Source of the DNA: Cymbidium sinense
Lineage: Eukaryota > Streptophyta > Magnoliopsida > Asparagales > Orchidaceae
Reading direction: 5' to 3'
NCBI GenBank assembly: GCA_021442155.1
Contig: CM038229.1
Coordinates: 71,382,443 to 71,446,442 of the forward strand
Length of the DNA stretch: 64,000 nt
Shown piece after piece: positions 46,624-59,583 of this stretch. Below the pieces are notes generated by a model, which worked only from the letters and a program-made list of their open reading frames with translations, did not search any database and had not been told where the DNA came from. The translations under genes were made by a program, and so were the position numbers. Within the stretch, counting starts at the first letter, position 1, and each line of letters opens with the position of its first letter.

Positions 46624-47808
46624 TGTGGGCTCCGAAAATTCACCACCGACCTCTCGACAAATAATGATTAATTAAAGAGAGTGATGATTTACATGTCGGT
46701 GTAATTTTTAGAAGGCATATAGAATAGTAGATAAGACACTACCCAGAGATTTTGTCCACATTTGGTGAGGACTTTAGATCTGGTTCCAGGTTCCTATAGG
46801 CACAAGCCCCTATAGTTAATTACCCCTCTCAATAAGTAAGAGAGAACTTTCTATTAAGGCTAGTCATTAGATTGCTTAATGCGTAGCGTATAGTAGCAGC
46901 ATATAGAGTTTCAAAATTTAGATTATAAAATTCATCATTTCAGCTTAAACCGGATGGTTGGGAGAATGATGATGTGCTCAATCTAGATCCCATGGTTCCC
47001 TCATCCCGGGCAGTCGCGGTTCCTAGTTTACTTAGTTAGAGAAGGTAGTCAACCTAACCTAACAGAAGGATCCTCATCAGTAACACATGGTGTACGTAGT
47101 CCAAGAAATTCTTGTAGACCTAGGGTGGTGTTTATTTAAGGAGACAATCTTAAGTCTACCTTAGTTGACAGAGGGCTATTTTTCCTATCAAGTATACCCT
47201 ATAATTCACAACTCAAAGGGCAGAGCCATTGGGAGCTACCATGATGTAATATAATGGAGCCGACCCAAACCACCCATCGAGGACTCGGTCATAAGCTTGT
47301 GGAGCCTATTGGCTAAGCCACGTAGTCAGAGGACATGGGCCACATCCTTACTGGCATGAGATTGATTGATAGTGAACACATCAGAATACTTGATTTGACA
47401 TTGGCTCCTTTGTGAGCTAGAGTTTTCTTAGTTTGTCACCCTAATAAACAGTTATGGAAGGTGGATGGATTGAGTTTAATTTAAGTTTTTAATGATAGAA
47501 TTCCATTTAAGCAGTTTCAAATTGATATTTGATTTGAAATTGATTAATCTAAATATGTTTAAGAGCTTTAGATCCTATCAACTCTATTTAGCTGCTAATA
47601 GAGGATTAGATCTGCTGTCAGGTGACAGAATCAATTTCTCAGATATCTCATTGATTTGAAACTCTTATTATAAGTTTTTAGGATTTGTTAACTGCCCTAA
47701 GACTAAACTAAACAACTCAATGCTAAAGATACACTTGAATTTAAGCATTCAGCATAGTGTCAGGGCCCATGCGAGTGTATTTAAAAATTTAGGCAATTTT
47801 TATTTCTA
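46624..47808 (-). mobile_element. Older family-2 LTR, truncated by a younger family-2 insertion
   Basis: Begins TGTGGGCTCCGAAAATTCAC and is colinear with 47809-48960 and 62309-63490, including GATAAGACACTACC.AGAGATT, GTTCCAGGTTCCTATAGG and GGATCCTCATCAG. It stops at 47808 (...TTTTTATTTCTA), where the next LTR copy starts. It has several small deletions relative to the other two. AAACT at 46619-46623 is the probable left target duplication. Confidence 0.85.
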
Positions 47809-50800
47809 TGGGCTCCAAAAATTCACCACCGACCTCTTTTGATGAAAAGAGTGGTTTTAAAATGTCAGTGTTATTTTTAGAAGGAAGATGAGATAGTAGA
47901 TAAGACACTACCTAGAGATTTCATCCTCATTTGGTGAGAACTTTAGATCTGGTTCTAGGTTTTCTATAGGCGCAAGCCCCTATAATTAATTGCCCCTCTC
48001 AGTAAGTGAGAGAGACCTTTCAATTAAGGCTAGTTGTTAGATCGCTTAATACATAGCATATGGTAGTGGCATGTAGAGTTTCAAAGTTTGAGATATAAAA
48101 TTCATCAATTTAGCTTAAATCAGATGGTTGTGGAAATGATGACGTGCCCGATCTAGATCCCATGATTCCATCATCCCTCGCTCCCTAGTCTACTTAGTGA
48201 GGAGGTGACCCAACCCGATGAAGGATCCTCATCAGCAATACATGGGTTACGTCGTCCAAGAAATCCTTGTAGACCTGGGGTGGTGTTTGTTTAAGGAGAT
48301 AATCTTAAGTCCGCCTTAGCTGACAGTGGGCTGTTTCCCCTAACAAGTATACCCTATGATTCATAACTCAAAGGGCAAAGCCATTGGGGAGCATACAGAC
48401 TACGATCGTGATCGTAATATAATAGAGCCGACAAAAACCACGATCGAGGACTCGGTCATAAGCTTCATCTGTGTTATTGGCCAAGCCACACAATTCAGAG
48501 GACACGGGCCACGTCCTTATTGGCAAGAGATTGATTGAGAGTGAACATTGCAGAACATTTGATTTGACATTCTCTCCTTTGTGAACTAGAGTATTCTTAA
48601 TTTGTCACCGACAAACAGTTGCAGAAGGTGGATAGATTGTGTTTGATTTAAGTTTTTAATGATAAAGTTTTATTTAAGCAGTTTCAGATTGCCACTTAAT
48701 TTGATTTAAAAAAATGGATTAATTTGAATATATTTAAGAGCTTTAGATCCTGTCAACTCTATTTAGCTGTTAATAGAAGATTAGATCTACTATCACTTGA
48801 CAAAATTAGTTTCTCAGATTTTTCACTGATTTGAAACTCTCCTTATAGGTTTTTAAGTTTTGTTAACCCGGACCCAGTCCTAAGACTAAACCGAGAAGCA
48901 ACCTGCGTAGCATCCTCAGACACTTGAATTTAAGCATTCAACATAGTCGGGGAACATGCGGGTATTTATAGCTTAGCTAATTTCTTCTAATTAGTGATTT
49001 TGTTGACTTTTGACAATCATAATTAAAATGAAATTCCCTAGTTTTCGATTAAAGAAAGCCTTATGAGTTTTATAAATTTTTGGTTTAGTATCGCATTTTG
49101 TTTGCTTGTACAATGGGTTGCAGATTCGGTGGCGAAGAAGACATTTCAATTTAGATTATGTTTTAACACATTTCTTGCACTTAGTTTACTTATTGGGTTT
49201 TTGTAATTCTTCCAACTTGATTATACTCAATTTGCATCAATTTTGATAAATTATGCCAATTTCAATGTTTATTTATTTAGCCCCACTCATGCTTATTGGC
49301 TAGCATAATAATCACCTCCACATTCATATAAGAGTTATTAAACTCAATTTTGATTTATCCTTAGATTTTGAGTTTATTGCAAGTATGTTGCGAGTTTAGC
49401 ATTAGTCCCCCTGAATTCTATTTAAAGCTTGCTTAATTTTGAGAAATTTGCAAGAAAAGGAAACTCACTTTGCCACTTCAATTTAAGCCATAGAAGATTG
49501 CAATTAGAGTTTGTGAGTTTAGTATTAGCCTCCCCCACAGTTTATGAGTTTAATATTAACCTCTCCCAAATTTCACTTAGATTTTAAATGAATATTCTAT
49601 TCTTTTAAAAATTTGCTTTAAATGAACCCCCCTTTTTTCTTGTTTGATGCTTTAAAATTAGCTGCAAGTTTTTCTATTTAGCACTCCTAAGTTAGCTCAA
49701 TTTACCTCATTTTTTTCTAAGTAAAAGATTTGTGAATTTGACCCACATCATCCCGTAGGGGTCAGTGTTTTGTCTACTCAGACTCTTGAGTAGTGAGTGT
49801 CTCGCGACCAAGAATATTTTCATCTCATCGTGCCCTCTTGAGCATAGCGAGGTCTTCATACCTGAAAGAATACATACAATGCAATATATAATCACCCCTC
49901 CTTTTTTAAGTTTGGAAATTAGACAAAATTTCAGTAGCATTTCGTTTAGGGGGAGCGACATCTAACAAGTAGTTGGCTTACTCGATACGCCCTCTTTAGC
50001 ATAGCGAGTGGTGTCTTGCAACACCACAACCTATTTTTTATCCCGTCATGCCCTCATGAGCACAACGGGGTCTTTAAACCTACAAAGCAACACAAGCATG
50101 TATATATATTCACATTCACAAATCCCATAAGTTCTGAAATATTTTTCGACGACCGTAGTGTTCACAAAGGAACGCTTGTGATTGGGATGCAAGGTGTAAA
50201 TGATGCGAAAAATCTTAAGAAGAATTTGCCTCATGATAATGTTCTTCCCCCGATTCACGATGAAGTGAAAATTGGAAGGGCTACGGGGTGTGCGATGCAT
50301 AAAATCGAAAGAAGAATTCACCTCATGACGATGTTCTTCCCCCAATTCGCGATGAAATAAAAACTGGAAGGACCACGGGGTGTGAGATGCCAAAAATCGA
50401 AAGAGAAATTCAACTCATGATGATGTTCTTCCCCCAATTCACGACGAAGTGAAAACAGGAAGGGCTATTGGGTGTGCTAAGCCGAAAATCAAAAGAAGAA
50501 TTCACCTCATGATGATGTTCTTCCCCCGATTCATGATGAAGCAAAAACTGGATGGGTTATAGGAGGATTGAAAAAATGGTCGATTTGAGGTCGAAAGAGC
50601 CAAGAAGACGGGCCAAGGAAGGTTTGACAGGCTGAAGGATCGGGCGGCTGGTCTGAGTCATGATTGCCGAGTAATGGCGAGTCACGGCAGCGGGTCGTGG
50701 CTATCAAGGTGGGAGGTGGATGGGTGGGGCTTGGTCATTCTCGAGTTTGCGTCTGGACGAGAGGATCATGTGTCATGGGTCCGCAGATGGAGTGGGTTTT

Positions 50801-51899
50801 ATGGAAGTCATGCAAGCTGGGCTCATATCAGCAGGATGGCAATTAATTGATGACATGCTGGATGGAGAAGATGCAGTGAGACAATTAACCTGAGTGACAT
50901 AGGGACACGGACGCCGGCCGGTTCAGGTGCGCCGAGGAGGGCTTCGCCGTGACGGATTGAGCGGATGCATAGAAGAGCCGAAGCGCAGTGAGTTACAATG
51001 AAGTTCGGGCCGATTTTTGGGAGAGCTGGCTGGGTGAGGAGATTTAACTTTGTAGGCTCAGGCAGGGAAACCTAAACGGAGAAAAATTAGAGAGGAAATT
51101 TACCTCTTTTGGGAGCTTTTTCTTGGACGAGGGGAGAGTGAGAGAGAGTCTGAGAGAGAAAATAGAGATTGAATAAGGGAGAATCAGAGTCTGAGGAAGA
51201 GGGAGGAGGAAGTTGAGGAAAATGGGGAGTGGTTTTTTTTAATTTTAAATTAAAGTAGTTTTTCAAAACCAAAAATAGGGGAAAGGTCGCGTGATGGGCA
51301 ATTTAATTTTTTAAATTAATTTTAAATTAATTTAAATGATTTTAATATATTTTCCGAAAATACATAACAATATATATATATCAATTTAGAGTAATTCCAT
51401 TGTTCTGAACGCAGTGGCATGGTCCGTTTCATGATCGGAGGCCATTTGATTCGAGTCGGCGCTAAATTGAGTCAATTTTAGCTCGAAATGCACATTGCTA
51501 CTTTTGCTCGCTCGATTTTTGCACAGACATATCCGAATTGAGTACGGATAGTGTTATTTGATAGACTTTAGCATTTAGAAGCCAATGACATGATCAATTT
51601 TATGAACGGAGGTCATTTGACTTGCGCCGGTGCCTCCTGAGCTCGATATATGTGCAGGCATGTTGACGACTCGAGCAGTTAATCGATTGATCATTAGATT
51701 TTGCAATATCTATATTCTGATTGATTTCGATGTTTTGAACACAACAACGAAGTCCTTTCATTGATCAAAGATCATTTTGACCATTTTTGGTGACATCAAG
51801 TGCATTTTGAACCCCGATTTGCGCACTGTCGCTTTCGAAGTCTGTCGAATTAGACTTGCGAACTTGTTCTGATTTATGACACATATGTTGAGGTCAACA
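47809..51899 (-). repeat. 3' LTR of the family-2 element (4091 bp)
   Basis: The plus-strand text runs from TGGGCTCCAAAAATTCACC (47809) to GTTGAGGTCAACA (51899); on the element's strand the ends are TGTTGACC...GGAGCCCA. Positions 47809-49470 are matched by 62309-64000. It contains a 92 bp x 4 tandem repeat (50190-50560), two diverged ~200 bp units around GTCATGCCCTC.TGAGCA (49780-50080), a GA-rich block (51060-51240), and the outer part shared with 13838-14671. No credible gene lies inside; its open frames follow these repeats. Confidence 0.8.
50190..50560. repeat. 92 bp tandem repeat inside the family-2 LTR (4 units)
   Basis: GTTCTTCCCCC starts at 50241, 50333, 50425 and 50517. Each unit also has CACCTCATGATGATG, GAAGTGAAAA and GGGTGTG.GATGC words. 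The 114-codon open frames on both strands here come from the repeat. Confidence 0.92.
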
Positions 51900-51948
51900 A
51901 ATGCCCCCAACAAATGTGATTCATGCATGGAGCGAGTCACATTTGTTG
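51900..51948 (-). promoter_or_regulatory. PPT with strong hairpin of the family-2 element
   Basis: On the minus strand CAACAAATGTGACTC (51948-51934) pairs with GATTCACATTTGTTG (51922-51908): a 15 bp stem with one mismatch (pairable as G.U) and an 11-base loop. GGGGGCAT follows directly, then the LTR start TGTTGACC at 51899. The G-run is the expected polypurine primer. Confidence 0.7.
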
Positions 51949-53672
51949 AAAACTGGTTGACAATTTCTGCTGGCCATAGAACTTGGATTATTTTAGCTTT
52001 GATCTCAATAGCTTACGAAACTTTGATAGGATTTATCATTAGTATGCTGCCTTATTCAGAACATGCTAAATGATGGGCTTGACCGATTTGTCAGAATTGA
52101 CTTATCGGATTGATATGAGCCGTTACACCATCTACTTTCTGCTTCAATGACTTTGCTGAAGATCTCTTTCTTTTATGTTCTTGCAGATTTGAGTCTCCTC
52201 GAACCCTAGCTTTGAGCTTGGTTGGGTTTGATGGAGGAATTGATCTGCTTATTTTGATGAAGGACTCCACTCGGGAATCAGTTTATCCGTGCTTGGTCAA
52301 ATTTGAAATTCCTTCTGCCCTAGCTTTGAGCTTGACGGACTTGATGAAGGACTGACCTGATTTATCCCTATTGACTTGTCAGGAAGTGTATGCACTCCAT
52401 GAACCCTGTGCTTGGTGCTTTGATAGATTCATTGAAGGGTACATATAGATGACCCAGCCTTCTGGCTTATATGGGGTCAATGCTGAGTTATTAGTCTAGC
52501 AAAGTGCGCTTTAATAGACTGAATAGCCATAAAATTCCTTTAGTTTGACCATCGGCTTTTGTATGAACTATGAAATTGCTTCCTCGGTCTAGTGATCTGT
52601 GCTTTGAGCTTGATCAGATCGTTTGAGAATAGATTGAAATATCACCTTGTAGGTAATATGAAGATTGATTTGATGTAGCCCTGAATTGAGCGTTTCCTCA
52701 GATTGCCTTGATCTATCGATCAAGTAGAGAGATCTCTTGGATCTTGGTTACTTGTGATCACTAAGCTAGATCTGGTTTGAGATTGAATAGCTATCATCAT
52801 TGAACTGAAGAGCAAGGGCTCTTTCACTGTGGCCTTTTCTTACAGCTTGTTGAGTGAGGAGAGCGTCAGCAACTCGGCCATATTTGGGCTTGTTGAGTTC
52901 GACCTTTAGAACCTACTCGAGTTTTCAACTTAAGCTGTAGTGGATTGGTAGTTTTGTCATCAAACTGACGAAAGGGGGCTTTTTCACTATGGCCTTTCCT
53001 TGTGGCTTGTTGAGTGAGGAGAGCGTCAGTAACTCGACCATTTGTGGGCTTATTGAGTTTGACCTTTATAACTCATCCATGTCCTAGACTTTAGGATGTA
53101 GAGGTTGATGTTTCTCCAACTTAATTGATTGAAGCTTTCGAAATTGGAAGTTCTTCTGACTTGATCTCCTGAATTTGGCAAATCTGGGAGATAAATTTCT
53201 TGACATTTGAGGTCTTTTCAGAGATAGAATCTTTTGTTTCTGCAAAGAATATGCAACTTAACAGAGATATATCCGGATTTCGCATAAAGCTCGATGTCAA
53301 TAAGAATATATTTGAGGATCTCATCTTTGGCACGATCGACTCAAATAAATTTAATACAAATTAAAAAATACCACTGCCTCTTGCAGGGGAATTCTAAAGT
53401 ACAGAATTTTCAAGATGAAAATATACAAATACATCCATATTTGAATTGGTGTACTCTAGAGGAGATTTTAACATACAATATTGATTTCATCTGTATATAA
53501 AAATCTAAAAATGCCCCCTGTGTAATAGGGGAGTTTTCATAAAAAATTTCTTCATATGGAGTATGCTTATTTAGGGATCTCGGCATGAAGCACGATGTCA
53601 ACCTAAATAGATATACTAAAAAAAATGCCCCTCGTCTAGCAGGGAGATTTCTATTATACCTCGAGAATGTGG
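51949..53672 (-). other. Repeat-rich 3' untranslated region of the family-2 element
   Basis: Between integrase and PPT. It holds a 160 bp direct repeat (TTGTTGAGTGAGGAGAGCGT at about 52849 and 53009), repeated AGCTTTGAGCTTG..GG and TGATGAAGGACT words at 52200-52360, and three diverged units around ATGCCCCYYGT..AGGGGAG at about 53366, 53510 and 53619. No open frame with a recognisable product. Confidence 0.65.
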
Positions 53673-54720
53673 TCATAAAATATAGTACTTTTTCAAGTAT
53701 CGACCATTAATTGGCGACATTGGTCTTTTACCCTTTAGGTTGACAAGTTGGTATGCCCCACATTGGTATACTTTTTCAATAACAAAAGGGCCTTCCCAGT
53801 TAGGTTCAAATTTGCCACCAAATTTTTGATTAGGAATAATTGGCCTTCTCAGCACCAGGACCAATTCCCCTTTTTGGAATGTTTGAGGCTGCATCGTATG
53901 GTCAAAAGCTCTAGACATCTTAGCTCGATAGACTTCCAAAATTTTATAATCTTGTAATCTAACTTCATCAAGTGCGTCGAGTTCCTCCATTCTTAGACGA
54001 GCGTTTTGATCTTCAGTTAGATTATACTGGATGGCTACTTGAAGTGAAGGCAACTCAACTTCAAGTGGAAGAACTGCTTCAGTTCCAAATACCAGTGAAT
54101 ATGGAGTGGCTTTAGTCGGTGTCTTGTAGGTAGTTCGATACGCCCATAGAGCCATTACTAGCTTGGTATGCCATTCTCTTAGATTTTTAGTAAGGATCTT
54201 CTTGAGCAGCTTGACTAACGTCTTGTTGAAGGCCGCAAATCATTTGCTCTTAGTATAGAATATCACCAATCAATTTTGTGTGAAAATCTATAAATCTTTG
54301 CACTTTTAAAGGTTATAAAAATTATTATGGCACTCCAAATCTATAAACCACATTATGCATGAAGAAGTTGATCACCTCAAGAACTTCTTTATATGAGATA
54401 CTTAATGGAGAAGGATACAAGCTGCAGGATGAATTGGTGTCTAATACATGGAATGGAGGTTGATGGATGAGATCTCATGTATTTGACACTCATGACACTT
54501 CTTAGCATGATTAATACAGTCTCTCACCATAAATGGCCAATAATAGCCCATCCTTTTAATATTTACTGCCATTTTGGGACCTGATTGATGTGCACCACAA
54601 AGTCCTTCATGAATTTCAACCATCACTTTACTAGCTTCATTTACATTTAGGAATCGTAGCCACATTTGTTCAAAGGATCTACGATATAAAGTGTTGTTGA
54701 CAAAAGCATAACATAGCATT
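53673..54720 (-). pseudogene. Integrase domain of the family-2 polyprotein, core deleted
   Basis: The zinc-binding part is intact at 54719-54441: EIHEGLCGAHQSGPKMAVNI, GYYWPFMVRDCINHAKKCHE and CQIHE, all HHCC residues visible. The C-terminal part is open for 160 codons (54155-53673): MALWAYRTTYKTPTKATPYS, NWEGPFVIEKVYQCGAYQLV and an end at GRYLKKYYIL. Between them (about 54440-54160) only broken pieces of the core remain, and the segment with the first catalytic Asp (W..DIIGP-type motif) is missing. Not functional. Confidence 0.85.
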
Positions 54721-55297
54721 CTCTTCTCGATTTGAGCTGTTAGTGATTTATTACTTGGTAATTTTCCTTCTTTAAAATAGTCGATGAAGGGTTGCCTCCA
54801 ATCACTTGACTCTTCTGTAACAAAGGCTTCACATTGCTTTTCTGTGGCAATGTCTTTCTTAGCTCTTCTTGGTACAACTTTTTGTTAAATTTTGGGAGTA
54901 TGAGGAGCAAACTGAGTCGCATCCTACTGGGTCAAATTTATTAACCCCTCTGCCTGCGGGGATTGATACTTTATAGCCTCTAGAACTCATCGAGTAAATA
55001 TGTCGATCATGACATAATCACCATTCATACTTGCCATTTTCTTAGCTAGTTTTGCTATGCATTCGGCTTTGCTATTCTCGGATCATGAGACTCGAGTTAG
55101 TGTGATATTTGATATCTGCTTCATAAGCTTGAGAACTCGCTTGTGATAGAAAGCTAACTCAAGCTTGTTGATTCTATAAATGCTAAGTACTTGATTTATA
55201 ATAAGTTGAGAATCGCCAAAAATATGCAAGTTGAATGCCTATGAAAATAGCTTCTTCAGACACTGCTTCATATTCAACTTCATTATTAATTCTTGGC

Positions 55298-56060
55298 TCA
55301 GTCAATCCATATGCTTGTCTCATTATCCCTCCTTATGGTGTTATGAAGATGATGCCAATCCCTGCTCTCGCTCTTAGAAAACTTAGAGATTGAACTTGTT
55401 TGATCGATGAGGCTCCATCGAAGTACATTTTTCCAAATTTGTGACTTTTCTTTTTCATGAATGAACATAATTTTCTCATCAGGTAAATCATCATTAAGAG
55501 AAGAGTCCGCAGGGATAGGATGTGCAGCTAGAAAGTCTGCTAAGACTTGTCCCTTCACTACTTTCTACAGAATGTATATGATATCAAATTGCAAAAGCAA
55601 TACTGGTCATCTTGTTAAGCGACCAATCAACACTGGTCTTATCATCAAGTACTTCAGTAGATCGATCCTTGAGATGAGGGTAATCTTGTGAGACAATATA
55701 TAATGACGAAGCTTTTGGACTGAAAAGATCAATGCTAAACAGTGCTTCTCTATCAGAGAGTATCTCATTTTACGCTCGAGCCTCCTAATATAATAAAGAG
55801 CGTTTTCCTTGCCTTCTTCATTGTGTTGTGCCAATAATGCTCCAAGGACACTTCTAATGTATTTGTGTATAGAATGAGGGGCTTCCCAGGAGTAGGCACT
55901 GCAAGGATTGGTGGATTTAACAAGTAGCTTTTAATGCTATTGAAGGCTTCTTGACACTCTTTGTCCCACTTGAATGGAGCATCCTTCTTCATTAACTTGC
56001 AAATGGTTGACAACATCCTGATAGATTTGATATAAATCGATGGATGAATGTGAGTTATCC
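55298..56060 (-). pseudogene. RNase H / RT connection region of the family-2 polyprotein
   Basis: LMKKDAPFKWDKECQEAFNS, LLNPPILAVPTPGKPLILYT (56016-55860) and RYSLIEKHCLALIFSVQKLR (about 55740-55680) are the retroviral-like RT-to-RNase H connection. VLADFLAAHPIP follows (about 55550-55515). Frames shift at about 55830 and 55560. The terminal RNase H core (55300-54960) is fragmentary. Confidence 0.82.
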
Positions 56061-57254
56061 TTGTAAAGAATAGAGCTGACGCAAACTCTTTGGCGGAGGC
56101 ATCTCTACAATTGCCTTGATTTTAGCAGAATCAATTTCAATACCTCTGTGACATATAATGTACCCCAGAAATTTTTTGAAGGATACCCCCACATTTTAGA
56201 GGATTTATCTTGAGATCATATTTTCTGATTCTCTCTAGCACAATTCTCAAGTCTTCAAAATAGTTTTCACGATTTAAGCTCTTCACCACTAAATCATCGA
56301 CATAACATTCCACCTTTTAATGAATCAACTCATCGAAAATACATGTCATGGATATTTGGTATGTAGCTCCAGCATTTTTCAAGCCAAAGGGCATGATTGT
56401 GTAGCAATAGATTCCAATAGGTGTTCTCAACGATGTATGTTTCTCATCTTCAGGTGCCATTTTGATTTGATTGTATCCTGACGATTGTCCATAAATGAGA
56501 ATATGTCAGAGTTGGAAGTGTTGTCCACTAATAGTTCTGATATTGGAAGCAAAAAGTCATCTTTTGGGCACGCTTTGTTTAAGTACTAAAAGTCAATACA
56601 GAGAGGGATTTGGCTGTTCTTCTTTCTAACTGGGATAATATTGGCTATCCAATCTACATACTTCTCCTCTCGAATGAAACCTACTTTAATTAGCTTTTTA
56701 GTTTCTACAATTACTTGTTCGTCAATCTCCAATCTCATTTGCCTAGGAGCTTGCTTAACAGGCTTTGCATCTGGTTTAATAGCTAATTTATTAACTATTA
56801 CATCAGGGGATAAGGTTGGTATTTTAGAATATGTCCAGGCAAAGCAATCCCTGAATTCACAAAGTAGCATTTTTAGCTCTTCAACTTTCTCGCGAAGGGC
56901 ATGAAAAGGGGGATCATCCTCAGCTCCTAGGTTGACTTCTTTAAGTTCATCCATAGTAGCTATTTGTCCACCATCTTCAAGTTCTTTAAGTGCGGGCTTG
57001 GCTTCCACTTCTTCATCATTTTTAGAAAGAATTTCATGGGAATCATCCACTTCATCACTAAGAGTTTCTATCCCGGCTTCTATTATATTATAACAAGCCA
57101 TGTTTTGATGAGTTTTTTGGATGAACCCCAGACCTTTAGTGATAAACTTATCACTTCTTCGTGATGCTTGAGGACTTCTTTGGCTCCACATCTTGTTAAA
57201 GATTTGAGTCATATGTTTAGCAGTTCTAATATGAACTCCAAGCTTATGCATCAT
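56061..57254 (-). pseudogene. Reverse transcriptase domain of the family-2 polyprotein
   Basis: A 222-codon open frame (57254-56586) carries the acidic linker, ELKMLLCEFRDCFAWTYSKI, DAKPVKQAPRQMRLEIDEQV and LIKVGFIREEKYVDWIANII, ending PLCIDF. The palm domain continues in broken frames to the catalytic YVDD, still intact at 56304-56293 (CYVDDLVVKS). Of the family's domains this one is best preserved, but frameshifts near 56500 and 56200 disable it. Confidence 0.87.
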
Positions 57255-57467
57255 TCTTCACAACTTCTGCAGATGATATATTGGTATTCTTGTTGGCACT
57301 ATCTCATCATAATTTTCATGTTGAGTAGACTGTTCAAAATCTTGAGGCTAAAAATCTTCAGATTTATAAAATAGAGTTCCTGTTCCGCCACTCTCACTCG
57401 ACGGCGGTACATAAAATATTATCAATTCTTCAATATTATGAACCTCCGATGGAGTGATTTCTTTGAA

Positions 57468-58300
57468 TCACTGTTGAGGGATGGGTATAATTTTTAGTGA
57501 GTCATCTGACTCTGTAAAGTGAGCTATCCTCCTTGATGCATCCATCTGAACTCTATTTTTATAAGTAGATTCAAAATCATAGTCTGAATCAGAATCACTT
57601 ATCTCATACTCTACTTTTCTTAAGAGCTTATATGTTCCCTTAGATTTGACAGGAATATCTTCTTCTTCTTCTTCTTCTGTGTCACACCCCAAATGAGGAA
57701 CTAATTTTCTTAATTTAGGCGTAGAGTCAAGTATTTTAGGGAGAGTCAACATTATCTTCTTTCTTCCTCCTTGCTTCTACTCTTTTATTTTGTGAAATTG
57801 CTTTTTCTTGAAGTGGATGCTACCATTTCAAGAGGCTTTATTGGCTTAGGCTCTTTGAGGATGAAGTACTTTGCATCTTCATAGATTTTTTGCTTTATTG
57901 ATGGAGAATGGTTGTAGGTTACCGAGAATTCTGAATTCTTCTCGATCTTTCAGATATTTCATACATTGATGCATAGTTGATGGGGCCATGCCATACTCAT
58001 ATAGCCACGACTGACCTAAGAGAGCTTTAAATGATGTATCGGCATAGATTACATGAAACTTGGCTTCTGTATATAAATCCTTGAATTTGAGCAGGAGAAT
58101 AAAAGAACCCAAAGTTTTCTGCCCTTTTTCATTGAATCCATGAACTATCAATTTATCTCTCCCAAGATGTTGATATATGATAATCCTCTAATACCTTTAG
58201 ACTCATAAGATTGATAGAAGAACACGGATCAATCAATATTTGATCGAGATGCCATCACTCTCTGCCGTAACATAAAGAGGACGATTGTGATCCGCTGTTC
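57468..58300 (-). pseudogene. Protease region and acidic linker of the family-2 polyprotein
   Basis: SSINLMSLKVLEDYH-like sequence (about 58230-58170, frame broken) sits just after the active-site position, where DPCSS stands in place of D-S/T-G. VHGFNEKGQKTLGSFILLLK and FHVIYADTSFKALLGQSWLY (58145-58010) are the flap and C-terminal parts typical of Tat proteases. 57752-57468 is a linker with an uninterrupted EEEEEED stretch and SDSDSDYDFES. Confidence 0.75.
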
Positions 58301-58316
58301 CCAACATAAGATCTTC

Positions 58317-58763
58317 TTAGGAAAATGTGATTACTGGGAGATCTTGAGTTCGCAATGCTTCGGTCATGCATTTTTCAGCAAAGTAAGCTTTATAATTCTT
58401 TGGATCTTTGAGAGCTTGTATCAAAGTTCCTCGGAGGTCTTTTGACATCAAGAGAGTCTCGTACACACTCAATTGTGTAAGGATCTTTCTCAGATGTGAT
58501 AAAATATTATAATCTATCTTTTCGCTTGATTTAGGCTTCGCTCTAGAATTTTTAGGAATAATATTCTCATTGACTTCAATTTTCTTGCCTTTATCTTTAT
58601 TTGCATTTTTCTTCTTTGGTGAAGGTGGTAAGACTTTACCACTTCTCAACTGAACTTGAATAACTTTGTCTCGCTTAGATTCTTCTGAAGAGGCAGTTTC
58701 TTCAAACTTCCTTCTTATTTTGGAAGATTGGCCAAAAGGGTTGGACTTATTTTTCAATGTCAT
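58317..58763 (-). pseudogene. gag-protease spacer of the family-2 polyprotein
   Basis: 148-codon open frame: Lys-rich first half (SGKVLPPSPKKKNANKDKGK), then IDYNILSHLRKILTQLSVYE and LLMSKDLRGTLIQALKDP, the conserved helical spacer before the protease in this lineage. A stop ends the frame at 58317. Confidence 0.65.
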
Positions 58764-59583
58764 ACGTGATGATATCGATGAGTCTGACTCTTCCCCGTCG
58801 AGAAAACATAGATCTTCGTCTGAACTGTTATTGTTTTATTGAGTCATTAAACAAAATTCAGACACTAGCTCCTCAGGCTCTTCTTGCTTTTCTGATAGAA
58901 ATTTTGACAGGTTGGTCGAGAGTGCATGACTATCCTTGTCATCTCGAAGTAACCGATGTTGAAGAATATCGACATCCATGAGATGATTGACATGTCTTTC
59001 GGATAAGACTCACCATTATCTTTTTCATCGATTCAATGCGAAGTTTAGGCATGAAGTCAGCTAAATGGCTTTCTTGTCGGCTGGTGATACTCCTCTAGAT
59101 TGTTAATGATCTTTTGAGTTATAGTTCTCTTCTTGATCTTCTTTTTCTTAGCCAATTTCTTTGATTTATTAGGCCTGCATTTGGTAAGCTGCTTCTCATG
59201 CTATGACGAAGTAGTCTTATCAGAGTGCCACTGAGGAGCCCAAATACTTGGTTTAGGAATCTCTCTTAAATCCAATATAGGTTCAAGTGGTGATTTCCAC
59301 TTAACCCTTGGGACGTCTTTTAATTACTTTAACATCATCACGCTCTTCTTGGAAACTACTATTTGCCATTCTTGATCTGATTCTCTTCTGTTTCTTTTGG
59401 ATGATCTGAAGAATCATCCTAGACTCTCTTTTAGGATTGACTAGAACACTATTAGATAGTGTAAATTCACCTCACTGATATTTTCTTTCTAGCCAATCTT
59501 TGAAAAACATAACAGTTTTCAATAGGGTGACTAATCATTTGATGATAGGGACAGTAGTTTGGATTATTGACTTGTTAACTTCT

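Noticed and set aside
50016..50393. 114/115-codon frames on both strands
   Set aside because: They run along the 92 bp tandem repeat in the family-2 LTR and have no domain.
56641..57374. Plus-strand open frames opposite the family-2 RT
   Set aside because: Antisense shadows of the 222-codon RT frame, with no recognisable domain.
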